From the NCBI RefSeq assembly GCF_030272615.1, contig NC_081411.1, forward strand, positions 215,310,654-215,374,653: 64,000 nucleotides of DNA. The letters run 5' to 3'. The DNA comes from Cryptomeria japonica. Taxonomy: Eukaryota > Streptophyta > Pinopsida > Cupressales > Cupressaceae. Below are positions 12,227 to 23,265 of the stretch, in pieces. The position numbers were made by a program, and so were the translations under genes. The stretch's first letter is position 1. Each line of letters begins with the position of its first letter. The notes below the pieces were generated by a model that was given only the letters and a program-made list of their open reading frames with translations, was not told the origin of the DNA and did no database searches.

Positions 12227-13553
12227 TGTTATCAACAACAATGAAGGAAAACTGAGAGAGGGGGTGAATCAGTTTTCACTCGATCTACAAACTTAATCAC
12301 AAATACAAATCTGATAAACTGGAGCAATAACAAAGATAGGAAAATTGATAACACAACACACAACACCAATATTTTGACATGGAAAATCTAGTTAAGGGAA
12401 ACACCACATTGGGAACCTACCCACAAGAAGATTATACTCTGCAGTAGTATGTGTAAATATTATAATAAGGAATGCACATGCATTTAGGCATGCTACCTAG
12501 ATCTCACTACTCAAATGATAATGACACAAAAGGTTACAACCCTTAGGGAAGTCTCACTGACTTACAAAAAGATTCAGACTATATTCTGAAAGGAATGAAC
12601 TACAATAATAGCATCTCCAAATGCCAGATGACAATTCCAGTTAAGTACAATTGTCTTCTCTGCAACACTAATCCTTTCTCAATACACTACACCGAAAAAT
12701 GAATTCTTGTTCGTACATATACCAATTTTTGATAAGGCAGACACAACCTCGACATCTAAATTACATGACAATATCATCTATTTATATATCAACCTTGACA
12801 ACAAGGTCAGCTAAATCCATAACTCACAATTACAAAATTACATCACACAACACAGAGATCAACCATCGGATCAATATAATGATATACATGACATAAAATG
12901 GACGTAATTCAAATCATAAAAAATGCAACACCACTAGAAATCACGTCAAGATCAACCACAACATGCTACACCACCAAGAAAACTACATAACATGAAGAAT
13001 ATCACCAGATCAACAAAATGACCAAAAAATCACACAACGATCAATGTGGATCATCAAAATAAATGGAAAAATAATAGGAAACACCAGCAAGCATGTTAGA
13101 ATCATTAGAGACAACTGCACAAACACCACTTATTAAATCTTCATCTATCAACATCTAAAACTCAAGAACACTCAAACAACAATAATTGTCATGAAGAAAG
13201 ATAACTTGCATAGCACCAAATCATGAACCATCTGAAATGAAGATAAACAAGACCAACCTAAATAATCTCCCAAAGGCTTAGCTCAAGATTTGATCACATT
13301 GAAATATACTAGAGGAAATACTAAACTCTGCAAAGCATTGATCAGAAAAACAAACTACAAATCGGATCATATGCTATGATCAATTAAGCTTCCTGGATCA
13401 CCAAAACCAATACAGAAGAATATAATGATACTATAAATATTCCATACATCAAACCAAAATCCCAATAAACCAATCTATAAGCACTAGAGGAATAAATCAT
13501 AGGAATATGTCGACATCAATGACAACATATCCTAGCAGCAACAATGACCAACA
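12227..13553 (-). repeat. copia-2 3' LTR (left copy)
   Basis: The plus strand begins TGTTATCAACAACAATGAAG and ends in ACCAACA, so the minus strand starts TGTTGGTCATTG and ends in CA. It aligns along its whole length with 17990-19326. The length is 1327 bp. Confidence 0.95.
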
Positions 13554-13567
13554 ATCTCCCCCTTTGG
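13554..13567 (-). other. copia-2 polypurine tract
   Basis: The minus strand reads GCCAAAGGGGGAGAT immediately before the TG of the 3' LTR. This is the canonical copia plus-strand primer. Confidence 0.9.
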
Positions 13568-13899
13568 CATTGATAGCAACATATGAATGTGAAAAATAAT
13601 CAATGCAAAGAAAGAAGACATCTCCAACAATTTCCCCCTAAGATCAAGTAGACAAAATAGTTTTTCACGTGCTTCTCTCCCCCTTTAACAACAATGCCAA
13701 AGATCTCAAAATAGAAAACAAAAACTCTCCCCTTGGATAAACAAATCATTATTCTCTCACCCATAAATAAATAACTAATCCAATAGACTACTCCACCAGA
13801 GAAGCAACACCAACTCATCAATCTGGATACAAGGAATAAAATTATGAAGTCCACTGGATTGATGCAACTCAATGCATCTAGTTCTCATCAGGAGAGGTG

Positions 13900-14560
13900 G
13901 ATACCCCTAACTTGTCTCTCAAATAGACAATGTATCCATAGGCAAAGGCTTAGTGAAAATATCAGCAATTTGTTCCTTTGTAGACACATATTCCAGCTTC
14001 ATGTCTTCCTCACTGACTTTTTCTCTCAAGTAATGATATTTGATTGACATGTGTTTAGTCTTTGAATGATGCACTGGATTCTTCGACATGTTAATAGAAC
14101 TGGAATTATCACAGTATATGATAGTAGGCTCATCATAGATAACTTTGATATACTTCAATATTTGCTTCATCCAAACCACCTGAGTGCAACTACCAACAAC
14201 AACAATGTACTCAGCTTCAGTAGTAGATAAGGACATTGAATCATGTTTCTTACTAGCCTATGAAACCAATTTCTTACCTAAAAAGAAAGCACCACCAAAG
14301 GTACTCTTCAGGTCATCAATATCACCAGCCCAATCAACATCAATGTAAGAACATAACATGAAATCATCATTCCTCGGATACCAAAAACCATAATCTATAG
14401 TTCCATTCAAGTATCTGAATATTTTCTTTACATCAGTGATATGACTCTCTTTCGGATCAACTTGATATCTAGCAGGAATGCACACGACATGCATAATGTC
14501 ACACCTAGTCTGAGTAAGATATAGCAGTCCACCAAAAATAGATCTATACATACTCTAATT
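13900..14560 (-). pseudogene. copia-2 RNase H and RT C-terminal region
   Basis: The frame 14551-14258 starts MYRSIFGGLLYL and includes a YIDVDWAGD motif, whose first acidic residues begin the copia RNase H. The frame 14236-13919 starts MSLSTTEAEY, continues with CDNSSSINM and HIDV-type equivalents, and ends with ADIFTKPLP, the usual polyprotein end. A stop codon (TAG on the minus strand) near 14255 separates the two frames. The catalytic D, E and D positions are visible. The 3' LTR follows after about 360 bp that includes the PPT. Confidence 0.85.
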
Positions 14561-14639
14561 ATCTTTTGGAGATTCATCATTCTTAGACAATTTGCAGCCA
14601 ATCACCATAGGAGTTCCAACCGGTTTGGACTCATCTAAC

Positions 14640-15480
14640 CCAAACTTCTTCACCAATTCCTTCACATGTTTAGTTTGAGATATAAAAATACCTTTTCCAG
14701 TCTGTGAAATCTACAAAACTAAGAAAAATTTCATGTATCCTATCATAGACATCTCAAATTCTTTTTGCATGTCACCTTTTCCAGTCTATGAAATTTACAA
14801 ACCTAAGAAAAATTTCATGTCTCCTATCATAGATATCTCAAATTCTTTTTGCATGTCACCATCAAATTCATGCTCAAGTCATCATCTCCTCCAAAGATAA
14901 TATCATAAACAAAAACTTCAACAATCAAGATATTATGATTCTCAATATTAAACTACAGAATACTATCAATAGTCCATTTATTAAATCCTAATTTCAACAA
15001 ATACTTATCCAATCTAGCATATTGGTCTCTAGGGGCTTATGTCAATCCATAAAGAGCTTTCTTAAATTTACATACCATGTCACCCTCATCTAATAATAAA
15101 AATCCATTAGGTTGCTCAATGTAGACTTATTCCTCAAGATCACCATTCATAAAAGCTAACTTGACATCCATTTGATACACTTTGAAACCTTTATAAGTAG
15201 CATATGCAAGAAACAATCTAACAACTTCAAGTCTGTCTACTGGAGAAAAAGTGTCCCCATAATCAATTCCTTCTTTTTGTGAATATCCTTTGCATACCAA
15301 TCTTTCTTTATCTCTGACTACTTCACCAACTTCATTCAATTTATTCTTGAATACCCATTTAGTACCAATAGCATTCTTATTTTTAGTTATAGGCACAAGC
15401 TCCCATGTGTTATTCTATTCAATCTGATTCAACTCTTCTTCCATAGCTCTCATCCAATTTTCATCTTTGCAAGCCTCAAC
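14640..15480 (-). pseudogene. copia-2 reverse transcriptase N-terminal and central region
   Basis: The frame 15396-15127 reads AIGTKWVFKNKLNEVGEVVR, then DYGDTFSPV and YQMDVKLAFMNGDLEE, all standard copia RT blocks. The change of the usual KSAFLNG to KLAFMNG is mild. Below 15120 the reading continues with several stops through the region that should hold the YVDD box. The segment 14691-14858 is an 84-bp in-register duplication of the EFEMSMIG-type block, listed separately. Confidence 0.85.
14691..14858 (-). repeat. 84-bp tandem duplication inside the copia-2 RT
   Basis: CCTTTTCCAGTCT starts at 14691 and again at 14775, and both units end CTTTTTGCATGTCA. The unit is exactly 28 codons and covers the DMQKEFEMSMIG to FFL block. 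Only a few substitutions separate the copies. Confidence 0.9.
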
Positions 15481-15748
15481 AACATCTTTAGGTTCAACTT
15501 TAGAAATTAAATATACCCCTTCAATAGCTAGTCTTCTTCTAGTCATCACACGTTTATTTTTATCTCCAATAATCTAATTTTCAGAATGATTCAATATTAC
15601 ATACCTCAGACTCTTCTAATTGTTCTGATTTCTTGGTTCTTGCACCTCTCCACTGGCAGTAGCATACTCTGGATTAAGAGTCTTAACTAGATCATTTTTC
15701 TTCAATTCTTCAATCTGAATAGGATTTAGAACAATGTGATAACCATCA

Positions 15749-16618
15749 TCATATCTGCAAGTCTTGATTTTTTTTTCCAAGGTTCTCATCTACCTTCACA
15801 TTTGCACTTTCCACTATCTTTCTCGGTCTCTTATTGTAGCATCGGTAGGATTTTCTCTTTGTTGAATATCCCAAGAAAATTACTTCATCACTTCTTCCAT
15901 CAAATTTCCTTATGTCATCATCTCTCTTGATATAACACTTGCTACAAAATATTCTGAAATATCTCATAGTAGGAACATGACCAAACCATATCACTTAAGG
16001 AGTCTTACCGGTATCACCTTTAATATGAAATCAATTGAATTTATAAATAACAATGATAATAGATTCTCTCCAATATATCTTCAGAACATTCCCTTCAATC
16101 AACAGAGTCCTTGCAACATCCAAAACAATCTTGTTCTTCCTTTCAACAATTTCATTCTGCGAAGGGGTTCTAGGAGCAGACAATTGTCTTCTAATCCCAT
16201 GCTTCTCATAGAATGAATCAACCTCACTGAAACAAAATTCTCCTCCCCTATCATATCTCAGACATTTCACCTTCAATCCTGACTCAGTCTCAACCTTTTC
16301 TTTGAATATCTTGAATTTGTCTAATGCTTCAAATTTCTTCTTCAAAAAGACAACCCACATCATCCTGGAATAATATTCAATTAGCAACATAAAATATCTA
16401 TCACCCTGCACACTTCTAATATTTTTAGGTCCACATAGGTCAGTATGCACAAGATCTAGTAATCCATCAGATGTATACGACTTTCTCTTGAAATAAATTA
16501 TTATTTTCTCATCCAATTGACATTCCTTACATACCAGATTAGTAGGCTTAATAATGTTAGGCAGATCTCTAACAACTTGAGTATAACTGTTTGTAATCAT
16601 TGAATAAAAAATTAACAT
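15749..16618 (-). pseudogene. copia-2 integrase
   Basis: The frame 16618-16031 has a CKEC zinc-binding pair and then the three catalytic positions: Asp in HTDLCGP, Asp in RYDRGGEF and Glu in NEIVERKN. The triad is therefore still present, although flanking residues differ from the usual PQQNGVVERKN. The frame 15994-15749 has FGHVP, KCYIKRDD and a FLGYSTKRKSYRCYN block from the C-terminal part. One frame break lies between the two parts, and the His pair of the zinc domain lies beyond the start of the open frame. Confidence 0.88.
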
Positions 16619-16619
16619 G

Positions 16620-17960
16620 ACACATTATTCTATGCCACAACCAACTTTCATCAATCTAAGTAATCAAACATCTTTTCTCACCAGCATTCAAATCAAAAAT
16701 ATTACCTTCAGTCTTAGTTTCAGATGCAATCTATATACCATGGGCATTTAGGATTTTGCATTTACCATTCTTGAATTTCAAATCATAACCTTTATCAACC
16801 ATCTATCCAACACTTAAAAGATTATGCTTCAAACCTTCAACATACAGAACATCATCAGTATTATGCTTACCATCAAAGGAAATAGAGCCTCTACCACATA
16901 TCACACAATCTTTGTCATCTCCAAATCTCAATATTCCACCATCATATCTTTCCATACTCATAAATTTTCTTTTATCACTGGTCATATGATGTAAAAAACC
17001 ACTGTCAATTACCCATTCATCTTTTTCTTAAACTTTAGCAACTAAAGCTTTCTCCTTGATAGTGCAGCTTGAGGAATTAATAGGTACTGGTTTGGATCTT
17101 CTTTAATTAAAAGAAACACAACTTCTTCTCCTTCTGATTCCTTACCAGCTCCTTTAAGCAATCTCTAGGAAATCAATGCTTCAAGCTCATCCAGTTCTCT
17201 TTCCTGTTCTTTCATCTCTCTTCTTTCTCTTTCATATCTAGATATTCTGCATTCTTCAGGATCATACTTCTTCTTTCTTTATACAAATGCTCTAAATGCT
17301 ATCTATGTCTTTCCATGTGATTCTCCAAATTCGCTCAACTCAAATGCAACAATATTTCCAACCAACATATCTCTTATTATTGTAGTCACACTACAGATCT
17401 CATCAATAGAAGCTATCTTATGTTTATAAGCATGAGGCAATGATCTTAGTACCTTAGCAATAATTTAATCTTCTTCAAGGGTTCTACTAGTACATTTGAT
17501 ACCTAGAACAAGGTCATTCACCTTAGCCATAAAGGTATTTATGTTTTCATCTTCTCCCATCTTTAGCATCTCATATTCCCCTTTCAGGATTTGCAACAGC
17601 AAATTTCACTTAATGATCTCCTTCATACAAGGTCTCAAGCTTGTCCCAAATCTCATGTGTGGTTTGAAGTCCCATTACATTTGTCCTCTCTGAATTAGTC
17701 AAGGCACTCAACAATGCTTCCTTCGCTCTAATATTATTTTCAGCTTCCTTGATTTCACCAGTAGTAACTAGTCCATTTAGAGGATCTTAATAGGAATTCT
17801 TTGTAATCTTTCTGTAATTCTCTCCAAGGCATCTTAAGTCAATTTCCATCTAGTTCTTCCATATAGCATAGTTACTTCCATCAAATCTCAGACTCTCCTT
17901 CTTAAAGATAACACCTCCAGTTCTAGTTGCCATCCTAGATCTCCTCAAGCGGTTAAGCTT
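16620..17960 (-). pseudogene. copia-2 gag, protease and gag-pre-integrase
   Basis: The frame 16985-16803 reads MTSDKRKFMSMERYDGGILR and ends EGLKHNLLSVG, the standard block between protease and integrase. Between 17100 and 17400 the minus strand reads a Glu/Arg-rich gag tail (ERERREMKEQERELDELEAL). Between 17400 and 17700 it reads a LPHAYKHKI-like gag core with several stops. The gag start should lie just left of the PBS at 17973. Confidence 0.75.
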
Positions 17961-17972
17961 TTTCAGGAGGAT

Positions 17973-17989
17973 CTAGTTTTGATACCAAT
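17973..17989 (-). other. copia-2 primer-binding site
   Basis: The minus strand reads AATTGGTATCAAAACTAG right after the CA end of the 5' LTR. The first ten bases match the complement of initiator tRNA-Met used by most plant copia elements. Confidence 0.85.
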
Positions 17990-19326
17990 TGTTAGTAATA
18001 ACAATGAAGGAAAATTGAGAGGGGGGTGAATTAGTTTTCACCAGATCTACAAACTTAATCACAAATATAGATCTAATAAACTACAACAATAAGAAGGATA
18101 GGAAAATTGATAACACAACACACAACACCAAGATTTTGACGTGGAAAAACTGGTTAAGGGAAAAATCATGATGGGAACCTACCCACAATAAGATGATACT
18201 CTACAATAGTATGTGTAAATATTACAATGGGGAATGAATGTGCATTTAGGCACACTGCCTAGATCTCATTGTTCAAAAGATAATGACCTGGAAGTCTACA
18301 ACCCTCAGGGAAGTCTCACTGACTTACAGCAAGATTTGGACTACGATCCAAAAGGAATGAACTACAATAATAGCATCTCCAAACGCTTGATGACAGTTCC
18401 GGTATAGCACAATTGTCTGCTCTGCAACACCAATCCTTTCTTAGTACACCACATCAAAAGATGAATTCTTGTTCGCACATTACCACTTTCTAATAACATA
18501 GACACAGCCTCGACATCTAAATTACATGACAATATCACCACCTATTTATACAATTCATCAACCTTGACAATAAGGTCAGCTAAACCCTCAACTCATAGTT
18601 AGAAAATTACATCACACGATACAAATATCAACCATCATATCAATATAATGATATACATGACATAATATGGACCTAATTCAAATCTTTAAATATGCAACAC
18701 CAACGAAAATCATGCCAAGATGAATCACAACACACTACACCACAAAGAAAATCACATAACACAAAAAACATCATCGGATCAACAAAATCACCAGCAACTC
18801 GCACAATGGTCAATGTGGATCATCAAAACAAATGATACACAATTAGGAAATACCAGCAAGCACGTTAGAATCATCAGAGACAATTGCACCAACACCACTT
18901 ATTAAATCTTCATCTGTCAACGTTTGAAACTCAAGAACACTCAAACAACAACAACTGTCACGAAGAAATATAACTTGCGGAGCATAAAATCATGCACCAT
19001 CTAAAATGAAGATACACAAGAACATCCCAAATAATCTCCCAAAGTCTCAACTCAAGATCTAATCACATTGGAATATAATGGAAGAAATATTGAACTCTAC
19101 TAAACATTGATCAGAAAAAACAAACTGCAAACCACATCATATGCTATAATCAATTAAGCTTCCCAGATCACCAAACCCAATACATAAGAATATAATGATA
19201 CTATAAATACTCCATACACCCAACCAAAATCCCAATAAACTGATTTGCAAGCACTAGAGCAATAAATCATACGAATATGTTGACATCAATGACAACAACA
19301 TATCCTAGCAACAACAATGTCCAATA
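17990..19326 (-). repeat. copia-2 5' LTR (right copy)
   Basis: It begins TGTTAGTAATAACAATGAAG on the plus strand and ends in GTCCAATA, where the terminal base pair expected to read CA has mutated. It is 1337 bp long and collinear with the left LTR. Confidence 0.95.
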
Positions 19327-19331
19327 TTTGG
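19327..19331 (+). other. Target-site duplication TTTGG, right copy
   Basis: It is an exact match to 12222-12226. Confidence 0.9.
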
Positions 19332-21409
19332 ATCCCTATAAAATCTTACTATAAGGAGTTTTGGGTCCCCTCAAAACCTATTTTACCTTATCAAAAAATT
19401 CCATGGAAATAGAAAATGGTGGATGACTAATTTTCCAAATGGGATTCAAAGAATGTTGGTAACTAGAATGCCTCTAATTAGGATTCCTTTCCCATAGCTA
19501 AATCTAAGGTTCTTCTTTAATATCTTCAACATTAGAAAGGCTAATAACTCCCTTTCTAGATATATCTATGTTGAATATGGATGTAGTTCTCTTTTATCAA
19601 TATAATTTTATCTCTTTTTCAAAAAATATTGTCTTAGATTCAAAGAAGGACTAGGATAGGTTACTTTATAGGAAGTATTGATGCTTCACCTTATCAACAT
19701 CACCTAGATGTCATGAGTGCTAGTTTCAGAATTCATACTAATGATAAATAACTTAAAATTTTGATAAAATATCATAAAAAGAAACCTTGTGATTTTTTAA
19801 GAAGATGAATGATTAATTATTCTTGAGTTGGAATAGTACTTGGATGGTTGATCTCCTAGAAATTTCCTATTCTTTTCTCCTATAAAGATTACCTAGATGC
19901 AATTAATACTAAGCAAACCATTCATATTTATGAGAGATAAATTTATGTGAAAAATAATCTATGAAACATGGATCAATAAATTTGATTCAAAACCATAGAA
20001 TCAAATTTTGATTCTATTAATTTCATAGATATTTTATTTTCTATTTTATATGCATATTTTCATATTTTTGTAATAAGTAAAATCTTAAAGAATGAAGAAA
20101 ATAAGATGAATGAGTGTAGTGTGGTACTAGCTACAATAATATGAACAAAGAATCATCATTTCTATACATTACACCTTTCATAACATGCTTGTCTATATGT
20201 TTTCTAACTACACATAAAAAATAACTCATTATTTGATCAAAATAAAAAATGCAACGTACTTTAAAGGGAGGCAAAGTTAAGGAAAAATTAGCCATATGAG
20301 TTAAGACGAAGTTACAAATGCATTAATTTCTTAAGAATTTCAATGTTTGGTGATGGAGCATAGTGAAATCAAACCATGTTTGAAAAATTTGTTCGATTCT
20401 ATGTTGCCCATCCACATCACAAGACATTCAAAGTAGAAATAAACTCACAACTGAGTAGTGATTGAATTGAAAAGTATATCTTATGTAGAAATATAAGAGA
20501 TCAACTAGCTAACATATTTAATTCTAATGCTACTAGAAATAAAATTGATAAAAGGTTGATTAAATTTAGGCTTGCTAGGACATTTTAGTAGAAATTAATA
20601 AATTATGAGATAATTTTTAACTAATAAAAAAGAATAAATTGCTTAAGGGTAACTATTTAAGTGAAGATTGGTTTTTCATTTATTTTTTAATGTAAGGTCA
20701 ATTCTTTATATAAATACTGGTGGATTTATTAGTGACCAATTATTTATTGGTATTGTGTATATATGACTAATAATTTATGAAGAGATTTTCTTTGATCAAC
20801 ATCATGTAATGTTTATTATTTATTTAGAAATTAATGATTTACATAAAGTGATTCTCTATAAATATTATTTATATAAAGTTAGATTTTTTGCAAGAATCGG
20901 TTTTTCTTCAATGAACTAAAAATGACAATAGATAAAGATCATCATATAAATAGTTTGAATTATTGTTTATAGAGAAGTTATAAGCGTATGGTATGTTCAT
21001 TTTTAAAGAAAATAGACTAATACCCAAATATAATCAATAGCCTTATAATAGTACTTAGATAATTTTATGATAAAATACAATTGAAATTTTAAAAAAATTA
21101 TATTACTTGAAAACGAAGAATTTGAATAAATAATCAAATTTTGTATAAAATTATTCTAATTCATAAAATTAATTTGCATATAGATTTAAATTTTTTTTTA
21201 TAAATGTGAGCAAAACATTCTTTACTTCTGATCGATACCTTCATAAACAGCACTTAATTAAGATTTAATTAAGCATAATTCTATTATACGGTGTATGTTT
21301 ATATTGGTCACGAAATTATGCGAAAAACTCGGAATGCAAGTAGGCACTGATGGACCCAATAATTGAAGCTTTTGACATGTTTTAGAAGCTGTGGGAAAAG
21401 ACGAGCACA
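19332..21409. other. AT-rich intergenic DNA upstream of the BAHD gene
   Basis: No gene or element is recognised. The first 300 bp continue the G/T-rich host segment split by copia-2. The remainder is very AT-rich. Confidence 0.5.
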
Positions 21410-21670
21410 GAATTAACCATCACTCTAGGACCAGCGCAATCCTTAGTTTGCATGTTTCACGTTGTTTTGGATAAGACAATATTTACACAGTGGGGAACGA
21501 ACTATTAGGGAATTAACATTCACTCAATTTCTGATTTAAACATGTTTCACATTGTTTTGCGTCCAGACAATTTTTATATGGTAGGGAACAGAATCGTACG
21601 GAATTGACAATCAGATACGACTACTGCAATTCTTACTTTTAAGATGTCTCACATTGTTTAGTCGATGAGT
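21410..21670 (+). promoter_or_regulatory. Three degenerate ~70-100-bp direct repeats in the BAHD promoter
   Basis: Units start at 21410, 21510 and 21601 with GAATTAACCATCA, GAATTAACATTCA and GAATTGACAATCA. Each then contains an ATGTTTCAC(A/G)TTGTTT core (ATGTCTCACATTGTTT in the third). The first two also share GACAAT...GGGGAAC or GTAGGGAAC blocks in the same order. The third unit ends about 50 bp before the TATA box. The array is therefore in the proximal promoter, where repeated binding sites would affect expression; that role is an inference. Confidence 0.7.
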
Positions 21671-21720
21671 CAGAGTGGACTTTACCAATTGTAAACCGAT
21701 TAAATCGGCACTTGTAATGC

Positions 21721-21728
21721 TATAAATT
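21721..21728 (+). promoter_or_regulatory. TATA box of the BAHD gene
   Basis: TATAAATT lies 63 bp before the ATG at 21784. A transcript starting about 30 bp downstream would begin near 21750. This excludes the ATG at 21736 and supports 21784 as the start. Confidence 0.65.
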
Positions 21729-21783
21729 AACTAAAATGGTTGAAGCTTGTATTGGTGTGAAAGCTCGTAGAGATTGTGCTAAG

Positions 21784-23265
21784 ATGGCTTCTGTTAACTT
21801 CTCAATTTCCAAAGATTATGAGTTCAAGATTGTTAACACAGAAGTTATAGTGCCTGCTCTTCCAATGCAGCAGTACATCGTTCCTCTGTCAAACCTGGAT
21901 CTCACTATTCCTCCAGTTTCTGTGCATGTCTTCTTCTGTTATAAAAATCCCTTTCCTAGGACTTTCGCATCAGCACTATCTCATCTCAAGACTTCCCTCT
22001 CGAAGGTGTTAGTGTCCTACTATGTACTTGCAGGAAGAATGGTTACAGATAGTATTGGCCTACCAAAGGTTCATTGCAATAACAAGGGAGTTCGCTTCAC
22101 CCAAGCTTATGCTGCAGCTGCTCTTTCTCAGCTGAATTTATACAACCCTGATGAGTCTGTGCAGGGGAAGCTTGTTCCTTTACTTTCAAAACCCTTTCAG
22201 GAAGATGGCATTCCTGTCTTTGCTGTTCAGGTAAAGGATTTTATAGAGCACATACTTCTTTCCACTTGTTTTGGTTTATGCATAACAATCTTAACAGGTT
22301 TTTGGCATTTGCAGGTGACAGAGTTTAGTTGTGGAGGTATTGTTGTTGGCTGCACATTCGACCACAGAATTGCAGATGCATACTCTGCAAACATGCTTTT
22401 GACAAGTTGGGCAAACCTTTGTAGAAATGACTCAAATGTACCTCTGAATCCAAGCATCACTCGCTCTATATTGTGCCCTCGAGATTCCCCTGCTTACTGT
22501 GCTGAAATTGACAATACGTATGTGAGGCATACTTCACAAGAATGCGGCCAAGAAAATCCTCACCCACCTTCTTTAGCAAGTAGAATTTACTATCTAGATG
22601 TGAAGAACATTATGGATCTGCAATTTAATGCAAACAAAGATGGTAAGCGCTGTACAAAATTAGAGGTGTTCAGTGCTTACTTATGGAAGCTAATGATATG
22701 CACCCAGAAGGTCAAGGACACTATGAATTGTAAAATAGGAATAGTAGTAGATGGCCGCCCACACTTAAAGGAGATTGGAGTTTCTGCTAATTACTTTGGC
22801 AATGTCCTAATCTTGCCCTTTGCTGAGTCTGATGCTAGTTGTATAAAAAGCAAATCACTTTGTTGGAGTGCAGGGTTAATTCATGATGCCATACAGAGTG
22901 CAGCAAACGAGGAGCATTTTCAAAGCTTAATTGACTTGGTGGAAACTACACAGCCAACACCTGTCTTAGCCAAGATTTACTGCAGAGAAGATGACAATCA
23001 GTCCAGTGGACCTGCAGTTTTGGTGTCTTCTGGACTGCGGTTTCCTTTGTATGAGGTTGATTTTGGATGGGGAAAGCCTACGTTTGGAAGTTACCATTTC
23101 CCTTGGGGTGGTGAAGCGGGGTATGTCATGCCAACTCAGAGCCCTGCAGGAGACGGTAGTTGGATTGTATACATGCATCTTCCTCTGGAACAGTTAAATG
23201 CAATTGAATCTGATCCCAATCGCATTCTACTTCCAGTCACACAAGATTTCTTACATTTGGCTTAG
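21784..23265 (+). CDS. BAHD acyltransferase, two exons
   Basis: This enzyme family transfers an acyl group from acyl-CoA to an alcohol or amine in the cytosol and serves specialised metabolism, such as lignin-related or ester products. Exons are 21784-22230 and 22315-23265, giving 465 residues, within the usual 430-480. The HxxxD motif is HRIAD at residues 166-170 (His is the general base). The structural DFGWG motif is at residue 398. The intron sits just before the TEFSCGGI block, a common BAHD position. There is no signal peptide or membrane segment. An upstream in-frame ATG at 21736 would add 16 residues, but the TATA position argues against it. The NTEVIVPALP start and overall wording suggest a coniferyl-alcohol or hydroxycinnamoyl acyltransferase-like clade, but the substrate is not shown. 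A relic of a paralogue's 3' UTR lies at 5068. Confidence 0.9.
   Translation: MASVNFSISKDYEFKIVNTEVIVPALPMQQYIVPLSNLDLTIPPVSVHVFFCYKNPFPRTFASALSHLKTSLSKVLVSYYVLAGRMVTDSIGLPKVHCNNKGVRFTQAYAAAALSQLNLYNPDESVQGKLVPLLSKPFQEDGIPVFAVQVKDFIEHILLSTCFGLCITILTGFWHLQVTEFSCGGIVVGCTFDHRIADAYSANMLLTSWANLCRNDSNVPLNPSITRSILCPRDSPAYCAEIDNTYVRHTSQECGQENPHPPSLASRIYYLDVKNIMDLQFNANKDGKRCTKLEVFSAYLWKLMICTQKVKDTMNCKIGIVVDGRPHLKEIGVSANYFGNVLILPFAESDASCIKSKSLCWSAGLIHDAIQSAANEEHFQSLIDLVETTQPTPVLAKIYCREDDNQSSGPAVLVSSGLRFPLYEVDFGWGKPTFGSYHFPWGGEAGYVMPTQSPAGDGSWIVYMHLPLEQLNAIESDPNRILLPVTQDFLHLA
22231..22314 (+). other. 84-bp intron of the BAHD gene
   Basis: The donor is CAG|GTAAAG and the acceptor TTTGCAG|GTGACA. The sequence is 28 codons long with no stop, so an unspliced transcript stays in frame. 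The encoded residues would split the conserved FAVQ-VTEFSCGG block, which every BAHD protein has contiguous. That is why this is read as an intron. Confidence 0.88.

Larger units (their letters stand above)
12227..19326 (-). mobile_element. copia-2: complete Ty1/copia retrotransposon with both LTRs
   Basis: The element has all structural landmarks. There are two LTRs of about 1.33 kb (12227-13553 and 17990-19326), TG...CA ends with one mutated base at the right end, and a 5-bp TTTGG duplication on both sides. A PPT lies inside the left LTR and a PBS inside the right LTR. The coding order on the minus strand is gag, gag-pre-integrase, integrase, RT and RNase H. All coding blocks carry stops. 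In the first 130 bases the LTRs differ at roughly one base in eight by eye, which points to an old insertion. It landed in the G/T-rich segment at 10615. Confidence 0.95.

Noticed and set aside
21736-21783. Upstream ATG extending the BAHD protein by 16 residues
   Set aside because: It lies 8-15 bp after the TATA box, so it would be upstream of the likely transcription start. The family N-terminus starts at the later Met.
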